Source: Flavobacterium sharifuzzamanii (GTDB lineage: Bacteria; Bacteroidota; Bacteroidia; Flavobacteriales; Flavobacteriaceae). Taken from it: a stretch of 64,000 nt of DNA. The stretch is from contig NZ_QJGZ01000033.1 in NCBI RefSeq assembly GCF_003254585.1, positions 124,001-188,000 on the forward strand, in the 5' to 3' direction. Under the pieces are notes generated by a model. That model did not search any database. It was not told the origin of the DNA and saw only the letters and a program-made list of their open reading frames with translations. This document shows positions 36,480-45,162 of this stretch, piece after piece; positions within the stretch are counted from its first letter, which is position 1, and each line of letters opens with the position of its first letter. Made by a program: the position numbers and the translations under genes.

Positions 36480-36495
36480 ATGACCGATTGGTCGT
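36480..36495. promoter_or_regulatory. Predicted TetR-type operator before the tetR-like gene
   Basis: ATGACCGATTGGTCGT contains GACC-N4-GGTC. On the other strand it closely matches the palindrome at 35831-35846. It lies 28 bp upstream of the tetR-like start, which fits autorepression. Confidence 0.6.
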
Positions 36496-36682
36496 AAAAA
36501 CAAATAAATAATGATTTTTTTATGTATTTGATTGTTTTTTAAAGAGATAAAAACAGCTTATAATGTGTTTGAATTTTAGGGATTGCAACTATTTATTCTA
36601 TTTAAAAAGAATAAGCTTTTAAGAAGCTTTTTATTTTAGATTATATTTGCTTGAGGAAGTATAAAGTAAAATATATTTACAA

Positions 36683-37210
36683 ATGATTAATTGTAAACAA
36701 AAGCGCAATAGAAGAGTGAAAGAGATTTATAAGATAGCGAAATGTTTATTAGTAACATTTTTTATTATTTCTTGTAATAATAAAAAAGAAGGGAATTCTA
36801 ATGAAGGTTTTAAAGAGAATTTATATAAAAATAAAATTTTGTTTTCCAGTTTCCCTGATACTGTAAAGGTAAATAAAGTGATTGATGGTAACCTTCAATA
36901 CGATGTGAGTAATTTCGATTCTAATATAACAAGCAATAGATTCTTGGAGCTATTATTATCAACTAGTATAAATAAAGAGCTAGCCAATTATAATGAAATT
37001 CAAAAAAATGTTTTGTTATCGTATGTCGATTCATTAAACACGGGCAAATTCAAATTTAAAGCCGTTTTTGAAAAAAAAGGCAAACAAATGCTAAATATAG
37101 CTATACGAGATTATAAATTTTTAAAACCAAGTAAAAATACGTCTCCTGATAAAATGGTATTGAGAACTAGTGACTGTTTGTTTTCTAAAGAAGTGTATGT
37201 AATTGAGTAG
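36683..37210 (+). CDS. Hypothetical lipoprotein
   Basis: The protein has 175 residues. After a charged N-terminus a hydrophobic segment ends in the lipobox FFIISC followed by NNKKEGNSNEG, as in Bacteroidota lipoproteins, in which acidic residues after the Cys can direct export to the surface. The start could also be a later in-frame codon, because the region before the hydrophobic segment is long. The mature part has no recognised domain; it is Lys/Asn rich, with a C-terminal Cys. It stands alone and is followed by a terminator. Confidence 0.6.
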   Translation: MINCKQKRNRRVKEIYKIAKCLLVTFFIISCNNKKEGNSNEGFKENLYKNKILFSSFPDTVKVNKVIDGNLQYDVSNFDSNITSNRFLELLLSTSINKELANYNEIQKNVLLSYVDSLNTGKFKFKAVFEKKGKQMLNIAIRDYKFLKPSKNTSPDKMVLRTSDCLFSKEVYVIE

Positions 37211-37277
37211 AAGATTAATTTCTTATGTAAAGATTATTTAGAGAAAAATATACTATTAAAGATTCACTTAATAAAAC

Positions 37278-37301
37278 TGCGCAAATCTCTCGAGATGCGC
37301 A
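37278..37301. terminator. Rho-independent terminator between convergent genes
   Basis: TGCGCA (37278-37283) and TGCGCA (37296-37301) pair, and ATCTC/GAGAT extends the stem inward with one bulged base. T-rich runs lie on both sides, so it may act in both directions. Confidence 0.65.
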
Positions 37302-37310
37302 ATTTATTTT

Positions 37311-39698
37311 TTAATTCACTCGATTCCTTTCCTCTTCATTTCCAAAGTTTCGTTCTTTAGATTTCACACTTTGGTTCCCGAATTTATAACTCAAAGCAAT
37401 TCTAAAAGCTCTAGAATCATTGTAGTTTTTCATTGTGTTTTTAATTCCGTTTGAATAATAAGAAATTAAAGGTTTTTGTGCGTTCAATAAATCTTCTCCA
37501 GTTAAAGTAATCGAAAGATTCTTTTTTAAAGCTAGAAATTTCACCGAAACATCTAAAATATTCAAAGTAGAGATATTAAAAACTTGATAGCGTCCTGGCA
37601 ATTGCAAACCATAATTTAAACCAAGAAAAAGAGTTTTCGATTGATTTACTGTAAAATCGTTATTGCTGTAAATATAACCGTTGTAACCATCTACAGACGC
37701 AATTAAATTGGTTCTTGATTTTACATTTTGGTAGTTTAAATTGAATCCCATAAAGCTGTTCCACCAAGCATATTTATTGAAATTGTAGTACGTCGAAAGT
37801 CCGATTTGATAAGTGTCAGCATAGTTGATAGGCGTGCTTTTCGTGATATTTGTTTCAGGATCAATAATGGCTAATTGTTGCCCGAAATTTGAAACTTGAG
37901 AAAAGTAGATTGTATTTACCCATTTTTGATTTCGGATATAAGAAAACTCTAAATTGTCAATAATAGAAGGCTTCAAAAACGGATTTCCTTCAGAATAATA
38001 AAACGGACTCGTTCTAATCACAAATGGATTCAGATAATCAAAATCAGGTCGGCGGATTCTTCGGCTGTAATTTAAAGAATACGAGTTGTTATCGTTTGCA
38101 TTGTAGGTAACATAAGCCGTTGGAAACAATTTAATATAATTGTTTTTGTTAGTTTGGTTTAGATTTTCAGAATAGCCTTCTGTTTGTGTTGCTTCGGTTC
38201 TTAAACCAATTTGCGTTTCCCATTTTTCGCTTAATTTTTTGTTTGCAGAAAAATAGATTGCTTCATTGTATTCTTTGTATGTGAATATATTAGAATAATT
38301 GGTGTCTAGAATGGGAGTTCCAGTTTCGTTATCAAAAACGGCCAGATTGTTTTTGGTGTTGGTATAAAATCCTTTTCCTCCAAAGTTTATATTTGCCCAA
38401 GAATAAGGAAAGGAAAAGTCAATTTTTGCGGAATAATTTTTCAATCGATTCAAGTTAGAATTGATTGCTGCGAAATAAGTTCCCGGAATATTCTCTTTTT
38501 GATTATCCATTTCATTACCCGAAAACGCACGAGAATCGTCTTTTTGATAGTTGAAATAATCTAAATCAACTGTAATGTTTTTGCCTTCATTATTTAAATT
38601 GAAAACATTATTCCAGTTAACCGAATTCATTTGCGGTTTGTTCTGTGCATTTACATCAGATAATACATAAGAATTAATTTCTCCAGCAGTATTGTAACGA
38701 GTTGTGAGCGGATTATTTACTGAAGTTCTGTCATTAAAACTTCCTAGATATTTTACTCCAGAAGTCCAATTTTCAGTCAGTTTATAATCAGCACCAAAAC
38801 CAATGCTTAATAAATCTGTTTTTGATTTGGTTGTAATATCTTGTTTCCAAAGTTCATTTGGATAATAAATTCTATTATCAGAATTGGTGAGAAACTGATC
38901 TGTTCCTTTATTAATAGAAGCCTGAAGTGACAATTTATTGTAATTGTAGATAAATAATCCGTTTATATTTCCGTTTGCATAACTTCTTTGCACATAAGTG
39001 CTTCCAAGATTTGCAGTCCACGAATTTACTTTGGCTGTTTTCAATTTAATATTAATTAGTCCGCTGTTTCCTTCTGCTTCATATTTTGCTGGAGGTGTTG
39101 TAATTACTTCGATACTTTTAATATTATCTGCAGGAATCGATCTTAAAAATGCAGACAAATCTTCTTGAGTCATTTTGTTCAAACGATCATCAATCATAAC
39201 CAGAACTTCTCCTTTTCCAACAATAGAAATGGTTTCATTTTGAACTCTCACTGTTGGGGTAGATTTTAAGGCGTCCAAAGCTGTTCCGCCAGTTGCAACA
39301 ACAGAATTTTCGACATTAAAAACCAGTCGATCGACTTTTTGTTCTACCAGTTTTTTTCTTGATTTTATAGTTACACCGTCAAGCTGAATTTGTTCTTTTA
39401 CTTCTATTTCTCCCAAATCAAGATCTTGATTTACGATTATTTCTTTGGTACTGAATTCGGTTCCAAATTGTTCTATAATTAACTTATAGTTCCCTTTTTC
39501 AGGATTTAAAGTGAAATTACCTAAACTATCAGTTGAAGATTGTTGATGTAATGTTTTGTCGGTTTTTAATAAAGTTGCTGTTGCAAATTCTAAAGGTGTT
39601 TTGTTTTGATTTATAATTTTTCCTTTTAAAGAAAATTGCTGGGCAAACGCGTTAATTTGAAATAGAAATACAATTGATACTAAAATGATTCTGTTCAT
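37311..39698 (-). CDS. Outer-membrane beta-barrel family protein (TonB receptor-like)
   Basis: The 795-residue protein has a signal peptide (about 1-19), a carboxypeptidase-regulatory-like domain (about 20-95; SLGNFTLNPEKGNYKLII) and a plug-like region (residues about 120-220: GTALDALKSTPTVRVQ, GEVLVMIDDRLN, SIEVITTPPAKYEAEGNSG). A long barrel with NYSRRIRRPDF follows. This layout is that of the OMP_b-brl_3 group found widely in Bacteroidota. The substrate is unknown. It is divergent from the LytS/LytTR pair, and a 21-bp-period direct repeat lies between them, so that pair may control it. Confidence 0.85.
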   Translation of the reverse strand: MNRIILVSIVFLFQINAFAQQFSLKGKIINQNKTPLEFATATLLKTDKTLHQQSSTDSLGNFTLNPEKGNYKLIIEQFGTEFSTKEIIVNQDLDLGEIEVKEQIQLDGVTIKSRKKLVEQKVDRLVFNVENSVVATGGTALDALKSTPTVRVQNETISIVGKGEVLVMIDDRLNKMTQEDLSAFLRSIPADNIKSIEVITTPPAKYEAEGNSGLINIKLKTAKVNSWTANLGSTYVQRSYANGNINGLFIYNYNKLSLQASINKGTDQFLTNSDNRIYYPNELWKQDITTKSKTDLLSIGFGADYKLTENWTSGVKYLGSFNDRTSVNNPLTTRYNTAGEINSYVLSDVNAQNKPQMNSVNWNNVFNLNNEGKNITVDLDYFNYQKDDSRAFSGNEMDNQKENIPGTYFAAINSNLNRLKNYSAKIDFSFPYSWANINFGGKGFYTNTKNNLAVFDNETGTPILDTNYSNIFTYKEYNEAIYFSANKKLSEKWETQIGLRTEATQTEGYSENLNQTNKNNYIKLFPTAYVTYNANDNNSYSLNYSRRIRRPDFDYLNPFVIRTSPFYYSEGNPFLKPSIIDNLEFSYIRNQKWVNTIYFSQVSNFGQQLAIIDPETNITKSTPINYADTYQIGLSTYYNFNKYAWWNSFMGFNLNYQNVKSRTNLIASVDGYNGYIYSNNDFTVNQSKTLFLGLNYGLQLPGRYQVFNISTLNILDVSVKFLALKKNLSITLTGEDLLNAQKPLISYYSNGIKNTMKNYNDSRAFRIALSYKFGNQSVKSKERNFGNEEERNRVN

Positions 39699-39760
39699 GG
39701 TTTTGAATTTTATTACAGGACAAAACTGTTAGAATTAAAACCTAAAAACCACTTTTATCG

Positions 39761-39790
39761 ACAAACCCCTTCGATTAATCTGCAAACCCG
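39761..39790. promoter_or_regulatory. Predicted LytTR-type operator: two CAAACCC direct repeats 21 bp apart
   Basis: ACAAACCCC (39761-39769) and GCAAACCCG (39782-39790) are direct repeats separated by 12 bp. LytTR regulators bind two 9-bp direct repeats with 12-13 bp between. The site lies between the outer-membrane barrel gene (start 39698) and the LytS/LytTR pair, about 40-70 bp upstream of the probable transcription start of the kinase gene. Confidence 0.5.
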
Positions 39791-39814
39791 TTAAAATGCT
39801 TTTTACTGAATGTA

Positions 39815-39822
39815 TATCTTTG
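39815..39822 (+). promoter_or_regulatory. -7 promoter element of the LytS/LytTR operon
   Basis: TATCTTTG matches TAnnTTTG exactly. It lies downstream of the first possible ATG (39810), so that codon would not be in the transcript; the ATG at 39840 becomes the probable start, with a leader of about 10 bases. Confidence 0.55.
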
Positions 39823-39839
39823 TTTTAAAAATATACCGA

Positions 39840-40862
39840 ATGTATAAAGGAACCATTACCAAAAGGCTCGAATGTCTAATTCATATTATTTATTGGCTTT
39901 TAATTTCATATTTCACTTTCGTGAAAAATCCGATTGGAGCACGATTTTCTGTACCCGATCTATTTCTTTGCACTTATTTTATTGTTTTCATTATTACTTT
40001 CTATTTTCATTATTTGATTGTAATGAAAGTCGTTTTCAAAGTTTTTAACTGGAAAAGACTTTTTGCGGGAGCTTTTGTTTCGTATCTCGTTTTTACTTTT
40101 CTAAGGTTTGTTTTAGAGCAGATCATAACCAAACTTTTGTTTGATAGAGTAAATTATACCAACGTTAATTTTCTGAGTTATATGCTCGACAATCTGCATT
40201 ACAGCAGTATGGCAATTATCTTGAGTTCTTTTCTTTGGTTTGTGATTTATTCGATTCGTCTTTTAGAATATAACAAGGTTATTTTAGAAGAAAATAAGAA
40301 TACCGAAATCAAATTTTTGAAAGCACAGATTAATCCACACTTTGTATTTAATACTTTAAATAACATTTACTCAATGGTTTATTTTCAGTCAGATAAGTCA
40401 TTGACTGCAATTGATAAATTGAGCCAGATTATGCGATTTACGACTTACGAATCGCAGAAAGAAAAGATCAAACTTTCAGATGAAGTTGATTATATAAAAG
40501 CGTATATTGAACTCGAACAATTGCGTCATCAAGACAATGTTCGAGTTGATTTTAATGTGGAAATTGAAAATCAGTTCGAAGAAATTCCGCCATACATTTT
40601 GTCTCCTTTGGTAGAAAATGCTTTAAAACATGGAGAAGTTTCAGACTCAGAGCCCATAGAAATTCAACTAAAAGTTTCTTCTGAAAAATTGATTTTTAAA
40701 GTGAAGAATAAAATCGGAACGCAGAAAAAAGATAGTTTGGGCGGAATTGGTTTAGATAATTTGCAAAAGCGTTTACAGATTCATTATCCAGAAAAGCACC
40801 AAATTAAAATCACCAAACAAGAAAACCATTTTACAGCCGAACTTGAAATAGATTTAAAATGA
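39840..40862 (+). CDS. LytS-type sensor histidine kinase
   Basis: From ATG 39840 the protein has 340 residues; a longer form from 39810 would begin upstream of the predicted promoter element. Four membrane segments occupy about 10-145 with little extracytoplasmic sequence. The His_kinase motif KAQINPHFVFNTLNNIYSM has the phosphoacceptor His near 167. The ATPase part shows PLVENALKHG and GGIGLDNLQKRL. This is the standard kinase partner of LytTR regulators. Its stop overlaps the ATG of the regulator by 4 bp. Confidence 0.9.
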   Translation: MYKGTITKRLECLIHIIYWLLISYFTFVKNPIGARFSVPDLFLCTYFIVFIITFYFHYLIVMKVVFKVFNWKRLFAGAFVSYLVFTFLRFVLEQIITKLLFDRVNYTNVNFLSYMLDNLHYSSMAIILSSFLWFVIYSIRLLEYNKVILEENKNTEIKFLKAQINPHFVFNTLNNIYSMVYFQSDKSLTAIDKLSQIMRFTTYESQKEKIKLSDEVDYIKAYIELEQLRHQDNVRVDFNVEIENQFEEIPPYILSPLVENALKHGEVSDSEPIEIQLKVSSEKLIFKVKNKIGTQKKDSLGGIGLDNLQKRLQIHYPEKHQIKITKQENHFTAELEIDLK

Positions 40863-41557
40863 ATAAAAAAATAAACTGTATTATTCTAGACGACGAACCT
40901 TTTGCTGTAAAATTAATTGCCGATTATGCTTCTAAAATTTCAAGGTTAAATGTTTTGTATGCAGACAGCGATGTTTTTAAAGCAATTGAAGTTTTAAATT
41001 CAGAATCGGTCGATTTGATTTTTATTGATATTCAAATGCCGCAATTAACAGGAATTGAATTGATGCAGATGTTCAATCAGAAATATAATTTTATCATTAC
41101 ATCAGCTTATCCGCAATATGCCCTAGAAGCTTTTCAGTTTCATGTGATTGATTATTTGTTGAAACCCATTACGTTTAATCGATTCTATCAAAGTGTCGAG
41201 AAATTTATTCGTTGGCAAGAAACTTTTCAAGTTCCAGAAAAAACAGGAGATGATTATCTATTCGTAAAAGCGGACCGTAAGCATTATAAAATTGCTCTAA
41301 ATGATATTTTATATATTGAAGGATTACGGGATTATATTCGTATTCATACCAATGATGAAAAAATCATGGCTTTAGAAAACATGAAAGATATTTTAGAAAA
41401 ACTTCCATCAAATCAATTTATTAGAATTCATCGTTCTTATATTATTCCAAAAGATAAAATTAAAGTAATTGATGGAAATCAGATTGTAATGAAAAGCGGA
41501 AATGCTTTGCCAATAGGAGAGACGTATAGGAAGTTGGTGAGTGAGTGGTTGGTGTAA
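40859..41557 (+). CDS. LytTR-family response regulator
   Basis: The 232-residue protein has a receiver domain with LDDEP at the start, phosphoacceptor D57 in IFIDIQMP and Lys in YLLKPI. A C-terminal LytTR DNA-binding domain follows (about 135-232; LFVKADRKHYKI, DILYIEGLRDYIRI, FIRIHRSYII). The first codons overlap the kinase stop (ATGA). The direct repeats at 39761-39790 are a candidate binding site, which would place the divergent outer-membrane barrel gene and the operon itself under its control. Confidence 0.92.
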   Translation: MNKKINCIILDDEPFAVKLIADYASKISRLNVLYADSDVFKAIEVLNSESVDLIFIDIQMPQLTGIELMQMFNQKYNFIITSAYPQYALEAFQFHVIDYLLKPITFNRFYQSVEKFIRWQETFQVPEKTGDDYLFVKADRKHYKIALNDILYIEGLRDYIRIHTNDEKIMALENMKDILEKLPSNQFIRIHRSYIIPKDKIKVIDGNQIVMKSGNALPIGETYRKLVSEWLV

Positions 41558-41602
41558 GTTTAGAATGTTTTATAAATAGAAAGTTAAAATAAATAGAAAG
41601 AG

Positions 41603-41962
41603 ATGAAAAAATTTGAACTGTATTGGAGAGATCTTAATATCGGATCGATTGTAAAAACGTATTTTGATATGAGAGATTTTGGAATAATCACCTATAAGTT
41701 CAATTATTTAGCTGAGCTTCCTGAAAATAAACATCTTGCAGATTTTATTAAACATTCTATATTGGAAAGTATTCTTATAGAAGAAGGAGATGAGGAAGCT
41801 AATGATAAGATGGCTGAAATAGCAGAAAGAGAATTTCTTGATTTAATTAATACTACAGATTGGTACCTTATCAATGAGAAAGGAGAGAAAAAAATAATTC
41901 TTTGTCCGATGTTTCATGAGGATGATGGCATAACTTGGATGACAGATCCTAAGTATTTTTAG
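41603..41962 (+). CDS. Hypothetical acidic cytoplasmic protein
   Basis: The 119-residue protein has no signal peptide or membrane segment. It starts MKKFELYWRDLNIGSIV and is rich in Glu and Asp in its second half, with an aromatic-rich C-terminus (CPMFHEDDGITWMTDPKYF). The pattern recalls small immunity-type or SMI1/Imm-like proteins of Bacteroidota, but no toxin gene is near and I cannot name a family. It lies 45 bp after the LytTR gene and may be co-transcribed with it. Confidence 0.6.
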   Translation: MKKFELYWRDLNIGSIVKTYFDMRDFGIITYKFNYLAELPENKHLADFIKHSILESILIEEGDEEANDKMAEIAEREFLDLINTTDWYLINEKGEKKIILCPMFHEDDGITWMTDPKYF

Positions 41963-42068
41963 TTTACTATCGCTCGCTCCAGTGGATATAGTTGTAATTT
42001 ATTGTTTACAAGTGTTTTAAGTGTGAAGTATTCTTTTTTTGATTAAATTTATCTAAAAAAAATGTAAT

Positions 42069-43745
42069 ATGGTTACAGCTATACTTAGAGAACATCCTGA
42101 ACTGGCACTTTTTTTATGCTTGTCTCTTGGATTCTTAATCGGACGCATTAAAATTGGGACATTTAAAATTGGGGTAGTATTAGGGACTTTATTTGCTGGA
42201 GTGCTAATTGGCCAGTTGGATATTAAAATTCCTGGTATTGTAAAAACTATTTTTTTTGATTTTTTTCTGTTTTCAACTGGATATAAAGTTGGGCCCCAGT
42301 TTTTTCAAGGATTTAAAAAGAATGCATTTCCGCAATTACTGCTTACTTTGGTAATTTGTTTATCATGCCTATTGGTGGCATATTCTGTCTCTACTTTTTT
42401 AGGTTATGATATAGGAACCGCTGCTGGATTATTAGCAGGGGCTTTTTCTGAATCAACTGTGATTGGTACGGCATCAGATGCTATCAGTCATTTAAATCTT
42501 GGCGAAGCAGAAAAAATGAGATTAATCAATAATATTCCGGTGGCTTATTCTGTGACTTATTTAGTAGGAGCAGCATCTTTTGTTTTTTTCCTGACTGGAA
42601 TTGCACCAAAATTACTTGGTATTAATTTAGTTGAAGAAAGTAATAAACTGGCAGAAACCATTTCGGGAGAAACTGAATATGGCCCAGGAATGAAAAGCGC
42701 CTATCAGAGATGGATTATTCGGGCGTATAGAATAACCAATGAGAAGTGGACAGGAATCAGTATAAGCGAGTTTGAAAGATTAATATCTAACAAAAATATT
42801 GTCATTCAGAGGATACGCCATAAAAATCAATTGCTAGACCCGAAACCTGATACAATAATTCACAAAGATGATGTACTGGTTATTATGGCACAGCACGGAA
42901 TCATTTTAGACAGTCTCTTTTCTATTGGACCAGAAGTTCTGGATGAAGAATTGTTGAATTTCCCGCTAGCACATTTGGATGTTACGATCACCAATAAAGC
43001 AATTGAAGGAATGACAGTAAAGTCTCTTCGAAAAAGCAGTTTCTATCATGGACTAATGCTAAATAAAATAACGAGAGAAAATCATGAGATACCACTCGAG
43101 TCGAGGACCGTTTTAAATAGAGGTGATATTTTGAATCTTTCAGGCCGACCTGCGAAACTGGAAGAAGCAGCAAAAGAAATAGGTTATCTGGATCGTTTAA
43201 CTCCGGAGACAGATATCATTTTTGTTGGTTTAGGTATTGTTCTTGGAGGACTTTTAGGTTTGCTTTCTGTAACATTATTTGGAGTTTCGGTAACTTTAAC
43301 AACAAGTGGTGGCGCATTGGTAATGGGATTAGTTTTTGGCTGGTTGCATTCGAGAACTCCAGTTTTTGGCAGAATTCCAGAGCCTGCCTTGTGGATATTT
43401 GACAACGTTGGTCTTGCAGCGTTTATCGGACTTGTTGGTCTAGCTGCTGGCCCAAGTTTTATCTCAGGTCTTAAAGAAACCGGTTTTGGTATTTTGCTTG
43501 CCGGTGTAGCTGTTGCTATAATCCCGCATATCATCGGACTGTATTTTGGAAGATATGTATTAAAAATAAACCCTCTCATCTTACTTGGAGCACAAACAGG
43601 TGCAGGAACCTCAACAATTGGATTAAAAGCAGTTCAAGATGCTTCAGCGAGTAAGTTTCCAGTTTTAGGCTACACTATTCCGTACGCATTAGCTAATATA
43701 TTATTGACTGCTTTTGGACCAATACTTGTGGGCATGATGTCTTAA
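42069..43745 (+). CDS. AspT/YidE-family aspartate:alanine antiporter-like transporter
   Basis: The 558-residue protein has two blocks of membrane segments (about 1-190 and 375-558) around a cytoplasmic RCK_C/TrkA-C region (about 225-370; MTVKSLRKSSFYHGLMLNKITREN, NRGDILNLSGR). GAFSESTVIGTASDAI and GAQTGAGTSTIGLKAVQ are the paired pore motifs of the AAE transporter family, whose model member AspT exchanges aspartate for alanine. The substrate here is unknown. It is monocistronic, ending at a strong terminator. Confidence 0.9.
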   Translation: MVTAILREHPELALFLCLSLGFLIGRIKIGTFKIGVVLGTLFAGVLIGQLDIKIPGIVKTIFFDFFLFSTGYKVGPQFFQGFKKNAFPQLLLTLVICLSCLLVAYSVSTFLGYDIGTAAGLLAGAFSESTVIGTASDAISHLNLGEAEKMRLINNIPVAYSVTYLVGAASFVFFLTGIAPKLLGINLVEESNKLAETISGETEYGPGMKSAYQRWIIRAYRITNEKWTGISISEFERLISNKNIVIQRIRHKNQLLDPKPDTIIHKDDVLVIMAQHGIILDSLFSIGPEVLDEELLNFPLAHLDVTITNKAIEGMTVKSLRKSSFYHGLMLNKITRENHEIPLESRTVLNRGDILNLSGRPAKLEEAAKEIGYLDRLTPETDIIFVGLGIVLGGLLGLLSVTLFGVSVTLTTSGGALVMGLVFGWLHSRTPVFGRIPEPALWIFDNVGLAAFIGLVGLAAGPSFISGLKETGFGILLAGVAVAIIPHIIGLYFGRYVLKINPLILLGAQTGAGTSTIGLKAVQDASASKFPVLGYTIPYALANILLTAFGPILVGMMS

Positions 43746-43790
43746 TAGCACCAAATCTAATGTAGCATTCTTGCATTTAAAATTTATCTT

Positions 43791-43815
43791 AAACAGCCTT
43801 CGGGCTGTTTTTTTT
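43791..43815 (+). terminator. Rho-independent terminator after the AspT-like gene
   Basis: AAACAGCC (43791-43798) pairs with GGCTGTTT (43803-43810) around a stable TTCG tetraloop, followed by a run of T. Confidence 0.9.
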
Positions 43816-44138
43816 ATGATTTATAGTGATCTTTTTTGGAGCTGGACTTAATATTATAAGAGATTAATGGCAATACTATGTTTTCATCAAGTAGAACTAT
43901 ATGTTAAAAGATGAAAAAATATTGATTCTTTACGGGAAAACGTACAGAATTGTAATTTTGTTGAGTTATTTTCGTACATATTGTGCTGGTAAGAATAAAA
44001 ATTATCTTTTGCTAAGCACCCGAAGGGAGTTGTTTTATCTATTTAACCAAGTTGCTTAATTATTATAAATTTTGGTCGGAATAACCGAAACAGCGACCCT
44101 AAACTGACTGAAGGTAGGTAAATATAAATTAAATTATT
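43816..44138. other. Intergenic region without a recognised gene
   Basis: This stretch of 323 bp lies between a terminator and a T9SS cargo gene. It holds no credible gene. A plus-strand frame without ATG stays open for about 47 codons around 43920-44060 but resembles nothing. TAAATTTTG about 70 bp before the next start could be an imperfect -7 element. A short direct repeat CTAAACTGACTGAAGGTAGGT-like leader sequence shows no clear structure. Confidence 0.4.
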
Positions 44139-45071
44139 ATGAAAAATTTTACTTTTTTTATTGTTTTTTTATTTTTTGCAGCATTTAAAGCAAATAGTCA
44201 AGCTACATCAAGCGGCTCAACGCTAACTGTTACCAATGTGGCAGGTACTGTTATTTACTATGAACATAATATAAATTTAGCTGGTGGGTATATAAATAGT
44301 TCTGGACCTGGAGCACCATTAAACACTCCTATTAGAATAAAAATTTCATCAGCTGGAACAAGTGTCAATCCTTATTTTACGACTGGTGAATTAAATGGAG
44401 AATGCGATAGCTATTTAGCTGGAAGTATGAATTCTACAAGTACCGCATTTACCACTACTTTAAATAACTGTTGCAATTCTATTGCTGAAGGATTTGCGAA
44501 TGGTCTACGTTTCGAAATTCCCATAAAATGTGCTACTCCTGTTCAAGGCAGCTGTATTACGTATAATTTTTCTTCTGTTTGCAATCTATATTGCGCTTCA
44601 TTTTATATGCAAACAACTAATGCTATATGCAGAACAAAAAATTACACTGCACAAATAGGATTTACAGATGGTACATCGACGACAATTACTGTAAATTTTA
44701 ATGCAAACAATACTGTTTTTTGCTTTGTTAAACCTATCAGCGGTATTTTATCATCTTCTTTTGCTGGATGTAATGCATGTAATACAGAGCCAAGCCCTGA
44801 AAGGATAGCTGCTACTGCAGACGAAACAGAATCTGACAGTAAGTATAAGATTGTTGTTTCTCCTAATCCAACAACATCTGTAGTAAACTTTACAGGTAAA
44901 AACTTAGAGAAATATGTTTTTTCCTTGTTTGATTCGGAAGGTAGAGTTTTAATTAAAGATGCTAAAATAACTTCTGAAATTAATGTTGGCAAATTTATTA
45001 AAGGAATATACGTTTATGTCATTACTGATCAAAATGGTTTTAGACAAGAAGGAAAAATTATCAAAGATTAA
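44139..45071 (+). CDS. Cys-rich secreted protein with T9SS type A sorting domain
   Basis: The 310-residue protein has a signal peptide (about 1-20, ending ANS-Q). The mature part (about 21-225) is rich in Cys (about a dozen, including a CC pair and CNAC), which suggests several disulfides. The last 75 residues are a T9SS type A sorting domain: VSPNPTTSVVNF, LFDSEGRVL, GKFIKGIYVYVIT and a basic terminus. It is therefore exported across the outer membrane and probably anchored or released at the surface. No domain in the Cys-rich part is recognised. It is monocistronic with its own terminator. Confidence 0.85.
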   Translation: MKNFTFFIVFLFFAAFKANSQATSSGSTLTVTNVAGTVIYYEHNINLAGGYINSSGPGAPLNTPIRIKISSAGTSVNPYFTTGELNGECDSYLAGSMNSTSTAFTTTLNNCCNSIAEGFANGLRFEIPIKCATPVQGSCITYNFSSVCNLYCASFYMQTTNAICRTKNYTAQIGFTDGTSTTITVNFNANNTVFCFVKPISGILSSSFAGCNACNTEPSPERIAATADETESDSKYKIVVSPNPTTSVVNFTGKNLEKYVFSLFDSEGRVLIKDAKITSEINVGKFIKGIYVYVITDQNGFRQEGKIIKD

Positions 45072-45111
45072 TTTTTGAATAGTTAATTGATTTATAATAA
45101 TAAGCGTGGAA

Positions 45112-45137
45112 AAACAGCCTATGGGCTGTTTTTTTAT
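45112..45137 (+). terminator. Rho-independent terminator after the T9SS cargo gene
   Basis: AAACAGCC (45112-45119) pairs with GGCTGTTT (45124-45131), loop TATG, then T-rich sequence. The stem is the same as that at 43791-43810, so the two may be copies. Confidence 0.88.
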
Positions 45138-45162
45138 TGTAATTGTAGAATCCTTAGTTAGT

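Noticed and set aside
43920..44060. A 47-codon frame in the gap after the AspT-like gene
   Set aside because: It has no ATG or convincing ribosome binding context and resembles no family; AT-rich chance is the simpler explanation.
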